A stretch of DNA of 64,000 bases, taken from assembly GCA_002706685.1 (NCBI GenBank), contig PALV01000011.1, positions 62,001 to 126,000 of the forward strand, read 5' to 3'. Positions 43,504-53,701 of this stretch are shown here, piece after piece. The notes below the pieces were generated by a model. That model saw only the letters and a program-made list of their open reading frames with translations. It was not told the origin of the DNA and made no database searches. The stretch is from Gammaproteobacteria bacterium (lineage in GTDB: Bacteria; Pseudomonadota; Gammaproteobacteria; Pseudomonadales; Pseudohongiellaceae). Position 1 is the stretch's first letter. Every line of letters begins with the position of its first letter. A program made the translations under genes and the position numbers.

Positions 43504-45810
43504 GTGTCTAGACGAAGTGCAAAGTCTGTATTTACCCGTTCAACGCTTTATGGTGCTGTATTGCTGTCTATTTCCGGCACGCTGCATGCCCAGCAGGATG
43601 CTGCTTCCGCCGCTGAGCCGGCACCCCAGGTAGAAGAGATTCTGATCTGGGGCCAGCAGCTTGGGCAGCGTAGCGATCTTTCGCATCCGGCCAGCGTGTT
43701 GACGCAGGCCGACCTGCAAAGCATCAATATCGCTACCACCGAGGATATCGTTAAATACGAGCCCAGCCTGGTGATCCGTCGCCGTTTTATTGGTGATTCC
43801 AACGGCACCATGGGCATGCGCGGCGCCAATATGTTCCAGACCTCACGTTCCATGGTCTTCGCAGACGGCGTGCCACTGCATTATCTGCTGCAGTCGCGCT
43901 GGAACGGCTCACCGCGCTGGACATTGGTGTCTGCCAGCGAGATTGCCCAGGTCGAGGTACTATACGGTCCGTTCTCCGCCCTTTACAGCGGAAACTCCAT
44001 GGGGGGCGTGGTTAATATCGAGTCCGCCATTCCGCAGGAGCGAGAGTTCCATTTTGACAGCTCTTATTTCTCGCAGGACTTTAGCGCCTACGGATTCGAT
44101 GACCGGCTGAATGGCTATAAAACCTTCTTCTCGGCAGGCGATAAAATTGGTGATGTGAGTGTGTATGCCTCATTTAACCGTCTGGAGAATGATGCGCAGC
44201 CGCAGACCTTCTACAACGGCGCGCCGTCATCTGCAGCCAGCGCGACCGAGATTGATGGTGGTATCGTCGGCAACGATCAGATGGGTGTCAGTCGTCTCTG
44301 GCTTGGCGACACAGGTGTGGTCAACACCGAAACCAACAACTACAAACTGAAGCTGGGTTACGATCTGAATGAGTGGTCAGCCCTGCTGAATCTGGCCTAC
44401 GAAGACCGTTATTCTGACAATGCGCCCAACACCTATATGCGTGCCACGGATGGCCGCACCATCTGGGGTGGTACAGTTCGTCAGGATGGCCAAACCGTTT
44501 CGGTACCCGCTTCCAGATTCAGTGTTGGCGAACAGGATCGCGACAGCCTGTCGACAGGCCTGCGGATTCGCGGCCCAGTGCTGGCGCGTTCCGAGCTGGA
44601 GCTCAACCTGAACCACTTTACTATCCTGCGCGATGAGTCACGCAACTCGCAGCGTAACCCCGCTGATCCGGCGCACACGCTGGCTGGCGAAGTCACAGAC
44701 TTTGGCGACACCGGCTGGGAAGGTGCTGAGCTTAAACTGGTCAGCCCACTGAATGACGACGACACGCTGACGCTGACCACCGGCCTGCGCCACGACAGCT
44801 ATGAAATGGCCATCGCGGTTTATGACTCCAATAATTATCAGGCGGGCGCAAAGTCATTGCTCTCCAGCCGCAGCGGCGGTCAAACCACACTGCAGGCTGC
44901 CTTTGCCGAATTGAACTGGCTGCCGCACGAGCAGTGGGAAGTGCAGATCGGTGCGCGTCGGGAACGGTTCCGCAGTCACGACGGCTTTTTCAGCAATGGC
45001 AGTGGCGCCGCTCTGACCTTGGAGAGCGTACCCAAGCAGAAGCGCAGTTCATTCTCGCCGAAGTTCAGCACGGCCTATCAGGTCAGCGATCGCTGGACGC
45101 TGAGCTACGCGGCGGCCAAAGCCTACCGTTACCCGATTGTTGAGGAGCTGTTCAGCCAGTACCAGGCCTACAACGCCATCAACCAGTCCAACCCGGAACT
45201 GAAGCCGGAAGATGGCCTGCATCACAATCTGGGTCTGGAGTACTCGATCACAGGTGGCTACATTCGCGTGAATGTCTTCCAGGAAAGAATCGAGGATGTA
45301 ATCGAGTCTCAGTCGGAGACGCTGCCGGGTGGTCTTTCTGTGCGCACCTTTGTGCCTATTGATCAGGTCGATACATTGGGTACGGAGTTTATTTTTAACG
45401 CCAGCGGTCTTCTGGATGACAGACTGGACGTCCGCTTCAATGTGACCTACACGGATAATGAGATCGTCGAAAACCGTGTTGACCCCAGCATTGAAGGCAA
45501 TGTCTATCCGCGTATGCCGACCTGGCGCAGCAACCTGATGGCAACCTATCGCATCAATTCGCGATTTGATGTGGGAATCAATCACCAGTACGCTGACAGC
45601 AGCTTTGGTCGCAATGACAATAGGGGTACTGAACAAAATGTGTTTGGTGCACAGGATGGTTATTCCAGAACAGGTGTCAAGAGTAACTATCGCTGGGACA
45701 ACGGCTTCACAATGAGTGCTGGTGTAGACAATATCGCCAATGACATCGACTTTGTTGCCCACCCGTGGCCAGGTCGTACCCTGTACCTGAATGTGTCTTA
45801 TGATTGGTAA
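43504..45810 (+). CDS. TonB-dependent outer membrane receptor
   Basis: 768 residues from the GTG at 43504, eight bases after GAGG; signal peptide ends near GTLHAQQ. Plug domain: VEEILIWGQQ, SVLTQADLQSINIATTEDIV, MGMRGANMFQTSRSMVFADG and VEVLYGPFSALYSGNSMGGV. The barrel follows and ends VSYDW, with the C-terminal aromatic. The substrate cannot be read from sequence. It is followed 15 bases later by a propeller/TlpA-thioredoxin protein, which hints at metal or cofactor uptake rather than sugar. Confidence 0.92.
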   Translation: MSRRSAKSVFTRSTLYGAVLLSISGTLHAQQDAASAAEPAPQVEEILIWGQQLGQRSDLSHPASVLTQADLQSINIATTEDIVKYEPSLVIRRRFIGDSNGTMGMRGANMFQTSRSMVFADGVPLHYLLQSRWNGSPRWTLVSASEIAQVEVLYGPFSALYSGNSMGGVVNIESAIPQEREFHFDSSYFSQDFSAYGFDDRLNGYKTFFSAGDKIGDVSVYASFNRLENDAQPQTFYNGAPSSAASATEIDGGIVGNDQMGVSRLWLGDTGVVNTETNNYKLKLGYDLNEWSALLNLAYEDRYSDNAPNTYMRATDGRTIWGGTVRQDGQTVSVPASRFSVGEQDRDSLSTGLRIRGPVLARSELELNLNHFTILRDESRNSQRNPADPAHTLAGEVTDFGDTGWEGAELKLVSPLNDDDTLTLTTGLRHDSYEMAIAVYDSNNYQAGAKSLLSSRSGGQTTLQAAFAELNWLPHEQWEVQIGARRERFRSHDGFFSNGSGAALTLESVPKQKRSSFSPKFSTAYQVSDRWTLSYAAAKAYRYPIVEELFSQYQAYNAINQSNPELKPEDGLHHNLGLEYSITGGYIRVNVFQERIEDVIESQSETLPGGLSVRTFVPIDQVDTLGTEFIFNASGLLDDRLDVRFNVTYTDNEIVENRVDPSIEGNVYPRMPTWRSNLMATYRINSRFDVGINHQYADSSFGRNDNRGTEQNVFGAQDGYSRTGVKSNYRWDNGFTMSAGVDNIANDIDFVAHPWPGRTLYLNVSYDW

Positions 45811-45825
45811 TAATCGGAGTTACTG

Positions 45826-47469
45826 ATGAGTAATTTTTCTAAGGCTCTGGTGTTGGTTAAAGCAGGGCTGCTGGCATTTGCTGGCAGCCTTGCCGTGACT
45901 GCCGCAACCGTTAATGCAGCCGCTTTGGAGTCCTGTGAGGTGAGCAATCCCGGGCTGATCCATTGCGGGTCAGCGCCGAGTGCCACATTTTCAGGGGACG
46001 GCACGCTGTGGGTGGTGTTTGAGTACCAGCAGCATGTCTGGCTGACACGGTCCATTGATGGCGGTCGGCAATTCGAAGTCGCCACGCGTGTGACAGACGA
46101 GCCGGAGAACATAGAAATCAATGGTGAGAACCGTCCCAAGATCATCATCTATGAAGACAGTGATTCACTGTTTGTCTCCTGGACACAAAAAACTGAAGGC
46201 ATGCACACCGGTGACATCCGATTCACCTATTCACCGGACATGGGCTCGACCTTTGAGCCGGTCAGAACTGTCAACGACGATGGACTTCTGACCAGTCACC
46301 GTTTTGAAAGCATGCTGCTGACCGACGAAGGTCGGCTTTACATTACCTGGCTGGACAAGCGCGAACTGGAGTACGCAGCTGAGCGCGGTGAGGAATATCG
46401 GGGCAGTGGTGTGTTCTACACGTTCTCCGACGACAATGGTCGCAGCTTTGCACCCAACCAGCAGATTGCCGACCATAGCTGTGAGTGCTGTCGAATTGCT
46501 GTAGCGCCTCACGGCGACAATGGCATGGCACTGATGTGGCGCCATGTATTTGATGTCAACACACGCGATCATGCAATCGCCACCGTCAATGGTGCAGACG
46601 TCAAACCGGTAGTTCGCGCAACCGTCGATGACTGGCAGATTGATGCCTGTCCGCACCACGGGCCGTCGATGGTTCCAGCTGACTCGGCGGAAAATTATCA
46701 CATGAGCTGGTTCAGCGCTGGCGACACACATCGCGGCCTGTACTACGGTCGTCACGATGTTGAATCCGGGGAAACCACACTCGTTCGTCAGATGGATGCG
46801 CGCCCAGGTGCCGGACATCCCTCTTTGGCGGTTTCCGATGATGTGCTGCACATGGTCTGGAAGCGATTCAACGGTGTTGCCACCGACCTGATCCATGTCA
46901 GCTCAATGGATGAAGGTCAGAGCTGGAGTGAGGAGTCCGTACTGGCCAGCACCGAAGGCGGCTCCGACCACCCGTTGCTGGTTCAGGGTCCTGAAGCTCT
47001 TCATGTCAGCTGGATGACGCATGAAGATGGTTATCAGTTTGTGCGTGTGTCAGACTCAAAGCCTGACATTCGCGCTTTCACGACCACGACGCTGGAAGAC
47101 ATCAAGGCGCAGCGTGAAGGTGAGCCTTTTGTGCTGGCGCTGTGGTCGGTAACCTGTCCGCCCTGCATGGTGGAACTGGAAATGTTCGGCGAGCTGTTGA
47201 AGGAGTACCCGGACCTGCCACTGGTGCTGGTTTCGACCGATGACATCGCTGGCCAGGAGGATGCGCTGGACTTTCTGTATGACTACGAACTCGACGGCAT
47301 CACTTCATTTATGTTTGCCGACTCGTTCACGGAACGGCTGCGCTTCAGCATCGACCCCAACTGGTTCGGTGAACTGCCGCGCAGCTATTACTTTGACTCC
47401 GCACATCAGCCTGAAGCGCACAGTGGCATTCTGAAAGAAGAGCAAGTGCGTGACTGGTTGAGCCTGTAA
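45826..47469 (+). CDS. Exported BNR/sialidase-like propeller fused to TlpA-type thioredoxin domain
   Basis: 547 residues with a signal ending near VNAAA. Residues about 40-405 form a propeller with Asp-box-like SxDxGxxF/W repeats (SIDGGRQF, SPDMGSTF, SDDNGRSF, SMDEGQSW). It carries HSCECCRIAV and DACPHHGPSM, clusters of Cys/His that suggest metal binding. From about 410 a thioredoxin fold has the active-site motif WSVTCPPCMVELEMF (CPPC). The catalytic residues of true sialidases are not evident. It is co-directional with the receptor and likely co-transcribed. A periplasmic metal (copper?) chaperone or reductase is possible but unproven. Confidence 0.8.
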   Translation: MSNFSKALVLVKAGLLAFAGSLAVTAATVNAAALESCEVSNPGLIHCGSAPSATFSGDGTLWVVFEYQQHVWLTRSIDGGRQFEVATRVTDEPENIEINGENRPKIIIYEDSDSLFVSWTQKTEGMHTGDIRFTYSPDMGSTFEPVRTVNDDGLLTSHRFESMLLTDEGRLYITWLDKRELEYAAERGEEYRGSGVFYTFSDDNGRSFAPNQQIADHSCECCRIAVAPHGDNGMALMWRHVFDVNTRDHAIATVNGADVKPVVRATVDDWQIDACPHHGPSMVPADSAENYHMSWFSAGDTHRGLYYGRHDVESGETTLVRQMDARPGAGHPSLAVSDDVLHMVWKRFNGVATDLIHVSSMDEGQSWSEESVLASTEGGSDHPLLVQGPEALHVSWMTHEDGYQFVRVSDSKPDIRAFTTTTLEDIKAQREGEPFVLALWSVTCPPCMVELEMFGELLKEYPDLPLVLVSTDDIAGQEDALDFLYDYELDGITSFMFADSFTERLRFSIDPNWFGELPRSYYFDSAHQPEAHSGILKEEQVRDWLSL

Positions 47470-47477
47470 GCGCGGTG

Positions 47478-48929
47478 TTACATCGCCGCGATTGCCTCAA
47501 CCACGTTCTGCAGCATGGCATCCAGAGCCCCACGGTCGTAATACCGCGAGCCCATGAATACAGCCTCCAGCGATGTACTATTACTGATGTCTTCAAGTGG
47601 GTTGGCACGTAGCAGAATCAGATCAGCAACTTTGCCCTCAGTCACTGATCCGTAATCGCTCTGCATGCCAAGAAATTCAGCAGCATCGACGGTGGCTGCC
47701 TGCAGCGCCTGAGCGGGCGTCAAACCCGCCTTTACCAGCTCCTGCAATTCATCATGCGCGCTGGCGCCGAAGTAAGAAAAGCTGTCGCCTGAGTCGGTGC
47801 CCATCAAAATCCGCACGCCCGATTCCTGCGCCTGGCCGGTCAGCTCCAGACCTTTATGATAGAAGCTGGCGACAATGGCTCGCTCCTCTGGTGATGGTGC
47901 CATGGCCAGCATATTGTCTGCATCGGCATCCCAGCTTTGCAAAATTTCGGGCCAGATGTACTGGCGGCGCGGATCATTTCTAAACGCGCTGTCTCCGGCC
48001 ATGGCATCCATGCGTCGGGTGACATGCGTAGGGACGTACCAGGTGTCATTGTCGGCCATGGTCTGAAGGATCTGTTCGCACTGGGCACTGTTGTGTTCGG
48101 ACACCATACGCTGCAGCCACTCAACCGAAGGATTCTGGGTGCGTTGTGTGCTGCGGAATTCCGACGAGCCTGGAAAGCAGTCGAATAACAGGTCGCGGGC
48201 ATGCTCCAGGCTATCCAGTCCGGCCTGCACGGCTTCTGTCACAGTCATCGGCACAGGCAGATGTCCACTGACCATCAGCTCACGTCGTCCGGCTTCATCC
48301 GCCAGCCAGCGAAACGCCTGGGGGCTCAGTCGAAAATAGGCTTTGATCAGGTCTACTCCGCGGTTGTCCATTTCGGCGACCAGGCCACGGATCTGTTCCT
48401 CCGTGGCTTCATAGTCCCAGGGCGGATTGACAGGGAAACTGCTAAGCGCCAGCAGGCGAGGTCCGACAAGCTCACCGGCATCAATCCGCTGTTGCCAGCT
48501 CTGCATCTGCTGCAGGCAGGGCGCGCCTGATTGCGGGCCATCGCATTCAGAGTTCATCTCCCGTATGCCTGTCACACCATTGGCTACAAACTGGGGGAAG
48601 ATCAGGCTCTCAGCCAGTGGGTGCCTGATGTGCGCATGCATGTCCATCAGGCCGGGCATCAGATATCCGTTATTGCCGTCTATTCGAAGAATGTTGGCAT
48701 TGCTGTCGATGGTGTCTGCTACGGAGTCGCCAATAGCCACGATACGGCCGTCCCGCAGCAGAACCTGCTGAATGTCACTGACAGTCCCAACTGTCACATC
48801 GATAATGTGCACTGAGTCGAGCAGGATGGTCCCGGGGTTTTGGGCTGTGTCCTGTGATTGGGCAAAAGCTGCCTGCAGAGCTGACAGCGTCAGAACGATA
48901 GTAAAAAGCAGTTTTTTGATCCTGGTCAT
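47478..48929 (-). CDS. Exported amidohydrolase (imidazolonepropionase/prolidase-like)
   Basis: 483 residues from the ATG at 48929 (GGAG eight bases upstream); signal peptide ends near AAFAQS. Metal-dependent amidohydrolase family: YLMPGLMDMHAHIRHP (first HxH), VSGHLPVPMTV and SLEHARDLLFDC (later histidines) and MGTDSGDSFSY (Asp). The frame ends VADLILLRANPLEDI, the usual C-terminal strand. Periplasmic members often act as dipeptidases or Xaa-Pro hydrolases; the substrate is unknown. It converges with the propeller/TlpA gene, eight bases apart. Confidence 0.87.
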   Translation of the reverse strand: MTRIKKLLFTIVLTLSALQAAFAQSQDTAQNPGTILLDSVHIIDVTVGTVSDIQQVLLRDGRIVAIGDSVADTIDSNANILRIDGNNGYLMPGLMDMHAHIRHPLAESLIFPQFVANGVTGIREMNSECDGPQSGAPCLQQMQSWQQRIDAGELVGPRLLALSSFPVNPPWDYEATEEQIRGLVAEMDNRGVDLIKAYFRLSPQAFRWLADEAGRRELMVSGHLPVPMTVTEAVQAGLDSLEHARDLLFDCFPGSSEFRSTQRTQNPSVEWLQRMVSEHNSAQCEQILQTMADNDTWYVPTHVTRRMDAMAGDSAFRNDPRRQYIWPEILQSWDADADNMLAMAPSPEERAIVASFYHKGLELTGQAQESGVRILMGTDSGDSFSYFGASAHDELQELVKAGLTPAQALQAATVDAAEFLGMQSDYGSVTEGKVADLILLRANPLEDISNSTSLEAVFMGSRYYDRGALDAMLQNVVEAIAAM

Positions 48930-49269
48930 CAGTGTGCTCCTTGTCATTTGCCTCGAGGGCTTTATTGTTGGTAGCCATTTGCCTGGCTATGCGCGGGGAG
49001 ACAATCAAAAAACGGGCCAGTATCTATCTATTTGAAAAATATAAATATTGTAAATTTCCTGGTGTGTCGCCAATTCAAATATTAGGCTGTCTGACTATTT
49101 GGTGGTGCATTTGTTAAGGAATTTATATTGAATTCCTGAACAGGCAAACAGTAAAGTTCATGGTCACACAGCTTGATGGTGATCATGTCGGTCAGGCAGC
49201 TGTCAGAAATAGTGACCTGCAAGTTCCATCAAATGGAAGCAAAGGACAGCAGAGAAGGAGAATCTCAAT
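48930..49269. other. 340-base intergenic region, AT-rich, no gene seen
   Basis: Between the divergent amidohydrolase and MAPEG genes. The middle (about 49030-49135) is strongly AT-rich and probably holds the promoters of both. An inverted repeat AGGAATT / AATTCCT with a 7-base loop lies at 49117-49137. Short frames here have no coding character. Confidence 0.5.
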
Positions 49270-49704
49270 ATGACCAACAATATTACACTGCTGGTGGCCG
49301 CCACCCTGGCGATGGTTCTACTGACCTTTCTGGTCGGCGCCAGGCTGCTTTACACGCGGGTCACCGAAATGCGTCTGAAGCGTATCCACCCGCAGGCGGT
49401 CGCGACCTCATCCAAAATGGCGGCAAAGCTGGAAAACGTCCAGACGGCTGACAACTTCCGGAATCTGTTTGAGGTGCCGGTGCTGTTTTATACATTGGTG
49501 GCTGTTTCTCTCGCAGTACAGCATACTCCAGTCTGGCTGGCTTATGGGGCCTGGCTGTTTGTTGTGTTCAGAGTCGCGCACAGTATCATTCACTGTGGCT
49601 ACAACCGGGTGATGCACCGTCTGGTGGCCTTCCTGGGCAGCTTCTTTGTTCTTGTTTGCCTCTGGTTGGCGTTTTTCCTCTCTTTACTTGGCCGGACTGC
49701 CTGA
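49270..49704 (+). CDS. MAPEG-family membrane protein
   Basis: 144 residues and four helices; GGAG nine bases before the ATG. The MAPEG pattern is seen in QTADNFRNLFEVPVLFYTLV (about 58-77), WLFVVFRVAHSIIHCGYNRV and the final helix LVCLWLAFFLSLL. Relatives include microsomal glutathione transferases; most bacterial members are uncharacterised. No partner gene is evident. Confidence 0.87.
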   Translation: MTNNITLLVAATLAMVLLTFLVGARLLYTRVTEMRLKRIHPQAVATSSKMAAKLENVQTADNFRNLFEVPVLFYTLVAVSLAVQHTPVWLAYGAWLFVVFRVAHSIIHCGYNRVMHRLVAFLGSFFVLVCLWLAFFLSLLGRTA

Positions 49705-49789
49705 GCAGGCCGGTCTCTGCATGGTAGGTGCCGCGTATTTCATTTTCAGAAACTGACTGAGCAGTCATAAAAAATAAAAATAATAATCA

Positions 49790-49817
49790 TTGACGCAGCC
49801 CCGGATTGCTGTAGACT
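49790..49817 (+). promoter_or_regulatory. Putative sigma-70 promoter of the cold-shock gene
   Basis: TTGACG, a 16-base spacer and TAGACT. It would give a leader of about 150 bases before the csp start at 49975, the long untranslated leader typical of cspA-type genes, whose folding controls translation in the cold. Confidence 0.55.
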
Positions 49818-49974
49818 GCCACCTATGCCGGAATAAAGGCTATATCTATATCTGCAATACGAAGTGCCGCACGTAGACCCCTCGTCCTGTAAATGTATTT
49901 GTAATCGTCGTTTTCTGCTGACCGAAGTTAATTTCGGTGCGTATCTAATTTAAGTAATTTTTAAGGAATATTTT

Positions 49975-50181
49975 ATGTCTACAGTGACAGGTCAAGTGAA
50001 GTTCTTCAACGAATCAAAAGGTTTTGGTTTTATTTCCCAGGATGGCGGCGAAGATGTATTCGTACATTACAGCGCCATCAATTCCAGCGGATTCAAAACC
50101 CTGACTGAAGGTCAGCGTGTTGAGTTCACGGTCACCAAAGGCGCCAAAGGCCTGCAGGCCGAGAACGTCATCGCTCAGTAA
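49975..50181 (+). CDS. Cold-shock protein, CspA family
   Basis: 68 residues with both RNA-binding motifs, KGFGFI and VFVHYSAI, and the single-domain OB-fold length. It binds single-stranded RNA/DNA and acts as an RNA chaperone. AAGGAA precedes the ATG. A long leader and a strong terminator (50203-50235) make it a single-gene unit. Confidence 0.95.
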   Translation: MSTVTGQVKFFNESKGFGFISQDGGEDVFVHYSAINSSGFKTLTEGQRVEFTVTKGAKGLQAENVIAQ

Positions 50182-50202
50182 TCACCTACTGACGCGGTAA
50201 AC

Positions 50203-50235
50203 AAAAAGGCTGCCACGAAAGTGGTGGCCTTTTTT
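50203..50235 (+). terminator. Rho-independent terminator after csp
   Basis: A-rich start AAAAAGGC, stem CCAC/GTGG with flanking GGC/GCC pairs across a T mismatch, GAAA loop, and TTTTTT. It starts 22 bases after the csp stop. Confidence 0.9.
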
Positions 50236-50353
50236 GTTTCCAGTATTATCTGCATGCGTAAGGGCAGGCATTCGACAGCAAAATCAGTACATGCGAGGAT
50301 TCTGCCATTGCCAGCCAGCTACACGTAAGGCCACGCATGGATGACGGTGTTTT

Positions 50354-51925
50354 GTGAATATTAAGCATGCAAGTGCAATCTGGCTATTTCCAGCGTTTGT
50401 CGCGTTTATTGCGCCAATTGCAGCAGGGTACTGGTATGCCCGAGACGAAGCCATTGCGCAACAGCGGGCTCAGCTTGCAGACACCGCCAGCACAGTGCTG
50501 GCGCGAGTGGAAGAAGTCGCGTATCAGCTTCGCGAGGCCGGCGACCAATTGGCACTTTTCTCAGCTGACCCTTGCAGTACCGAGGCGCTGCGCGCGATGC
50601 GGATCAGTACGCTGGCTCATCGTTATGTGCAGGCTGCGCTCTACATCGAAAATAATCAGATAATGTGCTCAAGCGTAGAGCTGCACCGGCCGCCTTTGGC
50701 CCTGGGTAGCTCTAGCGGGCGTAATTTCAGAGGCTCAGAAATATGGGTGGATGTCGAGCTGCCCTGGGAAGAAGCTTCAGACCCTATGATGATCGTCAGT
50801 GCTGATACCGGCTTTGGTGTGGCGCTCAATTCCGACGAAGTATTCTTTAGCATGGAGCCTTCAGCAACTGGAGTGATTGTCCTGGAGTACACGGAAGGAG
50901 GTCCGACACTCCTGGCGCAATTTGGTGAACTTGCCTTTGATGCTTCGCTTGTCGAGCTTGTAACTGAGCAAGGGGTTGGCACTCATGTGGTAGGAGATAA
51001 CGTCGTCAGATTTCAGACCAGTGAGGGGGATTTTACGCTGGGCGTGTTGACGCTGGGCCTGCAGAGTACTGCTAAATCGGGTGCTGGCGAGCAAATGTTA
51101 CGAGTCTTGCCTTTCGCCTTGGCGGGCGGGACGGTGCTGGCTGCGCTGGCTACACTAATGTTTTTTCGACGTCGATCCTTCCGAAAGGACATTGAAACCG
51201 GAATCCGGCAGCAGGAGTTCTTCCTGCAATACCAGCCCATCATGGATATAAACACCCATCAGGTTATAGGAGCGGAAGCGCTGATCCGATGGCATCGAAA
51301 TGGTGAGCTAATACAGCCAGACGTCTTTATTCCCCTGGCCGAGCGCGAGGGTGTTATTCAATCGGTCACTGATGAAGTTATGCGCCTGGTTGCTGCAGAC
51401 ATGTCTGAGCTGCTGGCGCGTCGCGACAACTTTTATATATCCATAAACGTCAGCGGTCAGGATCTAATAGATCCAAATTTGCCCGCTCGATTGCAACGTT
51501 TTCTGAGCTCTGCAGGTGTCAACGCTAACCGTTTTCTGATCGAAATAACAGAAAGCAGTTTCGCAGACCGACAAACTACCCGCGAGTCTGTTCGCGCAAT
51601 TCGACGGATGGGCTTTCGCGTCGCGATAGATGACTTTGGCACCGGTTTTTCAAACTTTGCCCACCTTCAGCTGTATGACATTGATTACCTGAAGATTGAC
51701 CGATTGTTTGTGGAGACGATTGCTTTAGACGAGGTGAAGACACAGCTTGTATTCCATCTTATTGAGCTTGCCAACAAGCTGAAAGTAGATGTCATAGCGG
51801 AAGGTGTTGAGCAGGAGGTGCAAGCTGACATCCTGCGATCGAAGGGTGTCAATTGCGCGCAGGGCTGGTTATACAGCAAGCCGATCAGCAGCAAACAGCT
51901 GGTCACCCAATTACAACCCGAGTGA
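50354..51925 (+). CDS. CSS-motif EAL-domain c-di-GMP phosphodiesterase
   Basis: 523 residues from a GTG start. Two membrane helices (ASAIWLFPAFVAFIAPIAAG and VLPFALAGGTVLAALATLMF) enclose a periplasmic domain of about 215 residues with the CSS signature (DPCSTEALRAMR, and MCSSVEL), a redox-controlled sensor type. The EAL domain has EFFLQYQPIMDI, GAEALIRW, IDDFGTGFSNFAHL, DYLKIDR and the late AEGVE, the residues needed for activity. It should hydrolyse c-di-GMP, with control by the periplasmic cysteines (known for CSS-EAL proteins). Confidence 0.92.
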   Translation: MNIKHASAIWLFPAFVAFIAPIAAGYWYARDEAIAQQRAQLADTASTVLARVEEVAYQLREAGDQLALFSADPCSTEALRAMRISTLAHRYVQAALYIENNQIMCSSVELHRPPLALGSSSGRNFRGSEIWVDVELPWEEASDPMMIVSADTGFGVALNSDEVFFSMEPSATGVIVLEYTEGGPTLLAQFGELAFDASLVELVTEQGVGTHVVGDNVVRFQTSEGDFTLGVLTLGLQSTAKSGAGEQMLRVLPFALAGGTVLAALATLMFFRRRSFRKDIETGIRQQEFFLQYQPIMDINTHQVIGAEALIRWHRNGELIQPDVFIPLAEREGVIQSVTDEVMRLVAADMSELLARRDNFYISINVSGQDLIDPNLPARLQRFLSSAGVNANRFLIEITESSFADRQTTRESVRAIRRMGFRVAIDDFGTGFSNFAHLQLYDIDYLKIDRLFVETIALDEVKTQLVFHLIELANKLKVDVIAEGVEQEVQADILRSKGVNCAQGWLYSKPISSKQLVTQLQPE

Positions 51926-51946
51926 CCAGCCGTCTGCCACTATGAA

Positions 51947-53560
51947 TCAGGTGTTAAAGGTCGACACCAGCGAGGTCATTTTGCTCGCAGACTTGTCCAG
52001 ATTGTCGGCCGTGCCCGAGGACTTTTCGGCGGCAACGCGGGACTTCTGGGCCTGCTCTACCGCCAGCAGCACATTGCGGTTGATTTCATCTGTGGCGTAG
52101 CTCTGCTCTTCGGCCGCGGTGGCGATCTGCGTGATCATGTCCTTGATCGACGCGATGGCCTGACCAATTTCAGTAAGCGCCTGCTGTGAATCGCTTGCCA
52201 GCGTGACTGCCTCCGAGGTTTTGGTCTGTCCATGCTGCATGGCATCAGCTGCAGCACTCGCCCCATGCTGAAGCTCGCTGATAATCCGCTGAATCTCGGT
52301 GGTGGATTCCTGCGTGCGCTGTGCCAGAGCCCGCACCTCGTCCGCGACCACAGCGAAGCCGCGCCCCTGTTCGCCTGCTCGGGCCGCTTCGATGGCAGCG
52401 TTCAGGGCAAGCAGGTTGGTCTGTTCGGCGATCGCCTGAATGACGTCCAGGACTGTACCGATGCTGCTGGTGTTTTCCTGCAGGCGATTCATCAGCGTCG
52501 CGATGTGCTGAACATCGGTCGACAGTGAATCGATTGCAGTCGACGTGCTGGTCATCAGTTTGATACCACTTTGTGCACTCTGATCGACCTGCTCGGCGGC
52601 GCTGGCAGCCTGCACTGAATTGCTGGCAACCTCCTGGATGGTCTGACTCATCTCGGTGATGGCGGCAGCCACCTGATCCGTGTAGTTCTCGGAGTCCTGA
52701 GTGCGAACATTGATTTCTTCAGAGACTTCATTGATATCACCGGAAGCGGCGGCCAGCGTCGCTGCCTCGCTCTGCACGGAGCGAATAATGCTGGCCACTT
52801 TGTCCTGCATCTGCGAGAGCTCGGTGCTCAATTTGCCCAGTTCATCCTTGCGGCTGGATACAATCGGCTCTGCAAAGTCGCCATGTGACATCCGCTCCAC
52901 GACCCTGCCTATGTCCAGCAAAGGCTGAATGAAGCCCCGGCTGATGACCAGGTGCGTGATCAGCAGTACCAGACCGGCGATCACGCAGATAGCCAGGTAG
53001 GACAGCATCACCAGACGTTCGCTGCTGGCCGACAATGAGGTGGCAGACTGCTGGCTTACTGCGCTGAGTTCATCAACAGATTCCTGAAGCAGACGTGTGG
53101 GCTCGCGGTCAATGCCGGACACGGCCTGATCGCCGACCGTATGGTCGAACCCGCTGAAGACAAATTCATTCAGTCCGCGCTGGTAGGCGTCATACAGCTC
53201 CTGGTGACGCTCACGAAAGTCGCTGACCAGCTCTCGCGCATCGCCCGGATGCATTCGCTGCAACAGACTCTGGCTGCGTTGCTGGATGCTTTCATGTAAC
53301 TCGGTAAACCGGGTCCAGTATTGATCCCGCCGCTCGGTATCGGCACCTCGCAGCAGAACGTTTTTCCATTCCTGAACCTGTATTTTGAAGTCGAGGTTAA
53401 TATTTTGAACATCACGTTCTATTGCTACCTGATCAACCACCAGTTGTTCGTAGGCAGCGATGGTCCGCTGCAACATGGTAATGGCAATAATGCTGGCAAT
53501 CAGGAAGGCAGCGAGGCCGATTGCCACAACAGTCATCAGTCGTGCTTTGATAGAGTTCAT
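51947..53560 (-). CDS. Methyl-accepting chemotaxis protein
   Basis: 537 residues: helix [20 protein letters not shown], a periplasmic four-helix-type domain (about 30-180), helix [24 protein letters not shown] ([19 protein letters not shown]) and the signalling domain with hairpin tip [32 protein letters not shown]. It should feed CheA/CheW, none of which is in the window. No C-terminal CheR-binding pentapeptide is seen. Ligand unknown. Confidence 0.93.
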   Translation of the reverse strand: MNSIKARLMTVVAIGLAAFLIASIIAITMLQRTIAAYEQLVVDQVAIERDVQNINLDFKIQVQEWKNVLLRGADTERRDQYWTRFTELHESIQQRSQSLLQRMHPGDARELVSDFRERHQELYDAYQRGLNEFVFSGFDHTVGDQAVSGIDREPTRLLQESVDELSAVSQQSATSLSASSERLVMLSYLAICVIAGLVLLITHLVISRGFIQPLLDIGRVVERMSHGDFAEPIVSSRKDELGKLSTELSQMQDKVASIIRSVQSEAATLAAASGDINEVSEEINVRTQDSENYTDQVAAAITEMSQTIQEVASNSVQAASAAEQVDQSAQSGIKLMTSTSTAIDSLSTDVQHIATLMNRLQENTSSIGTVLDVIQAIAEQTNLLALNAAIEAARAGEQGRGFAVVADEVRALAQRTQESTTEIQRIISELQHGASAAADAMQHGQTKTSEAVTLASDSQQALTEIGQAIASIKDMITQIATAAEEQSYATDEINRNVLLAVEQAQKSRVAAEKSSGTADNLDKSASKMTSLVSTFNT

Positions 53561-53701
53561 GTCTTTGGTGTCTTGGAAACTAAGTCGAGGAAATGTGTCT
53601 AGTCAAACTCAAGAAGCGGCAGATCGGCGCAGTTCTTTAGGAAATGCGCGACGTTGTCACCAATCTGTCACATTTTGCAGTGCTGCATGACGCTTAATGC
53701 C

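Noticed and set aside
45826..47469. True exo-sialidase
   Set aside because: The Asp-box repeats only show a propeller fold. No convincing arginine triad is seen, and the thioredoxin domain and Cys/His motifs point elsewhere.
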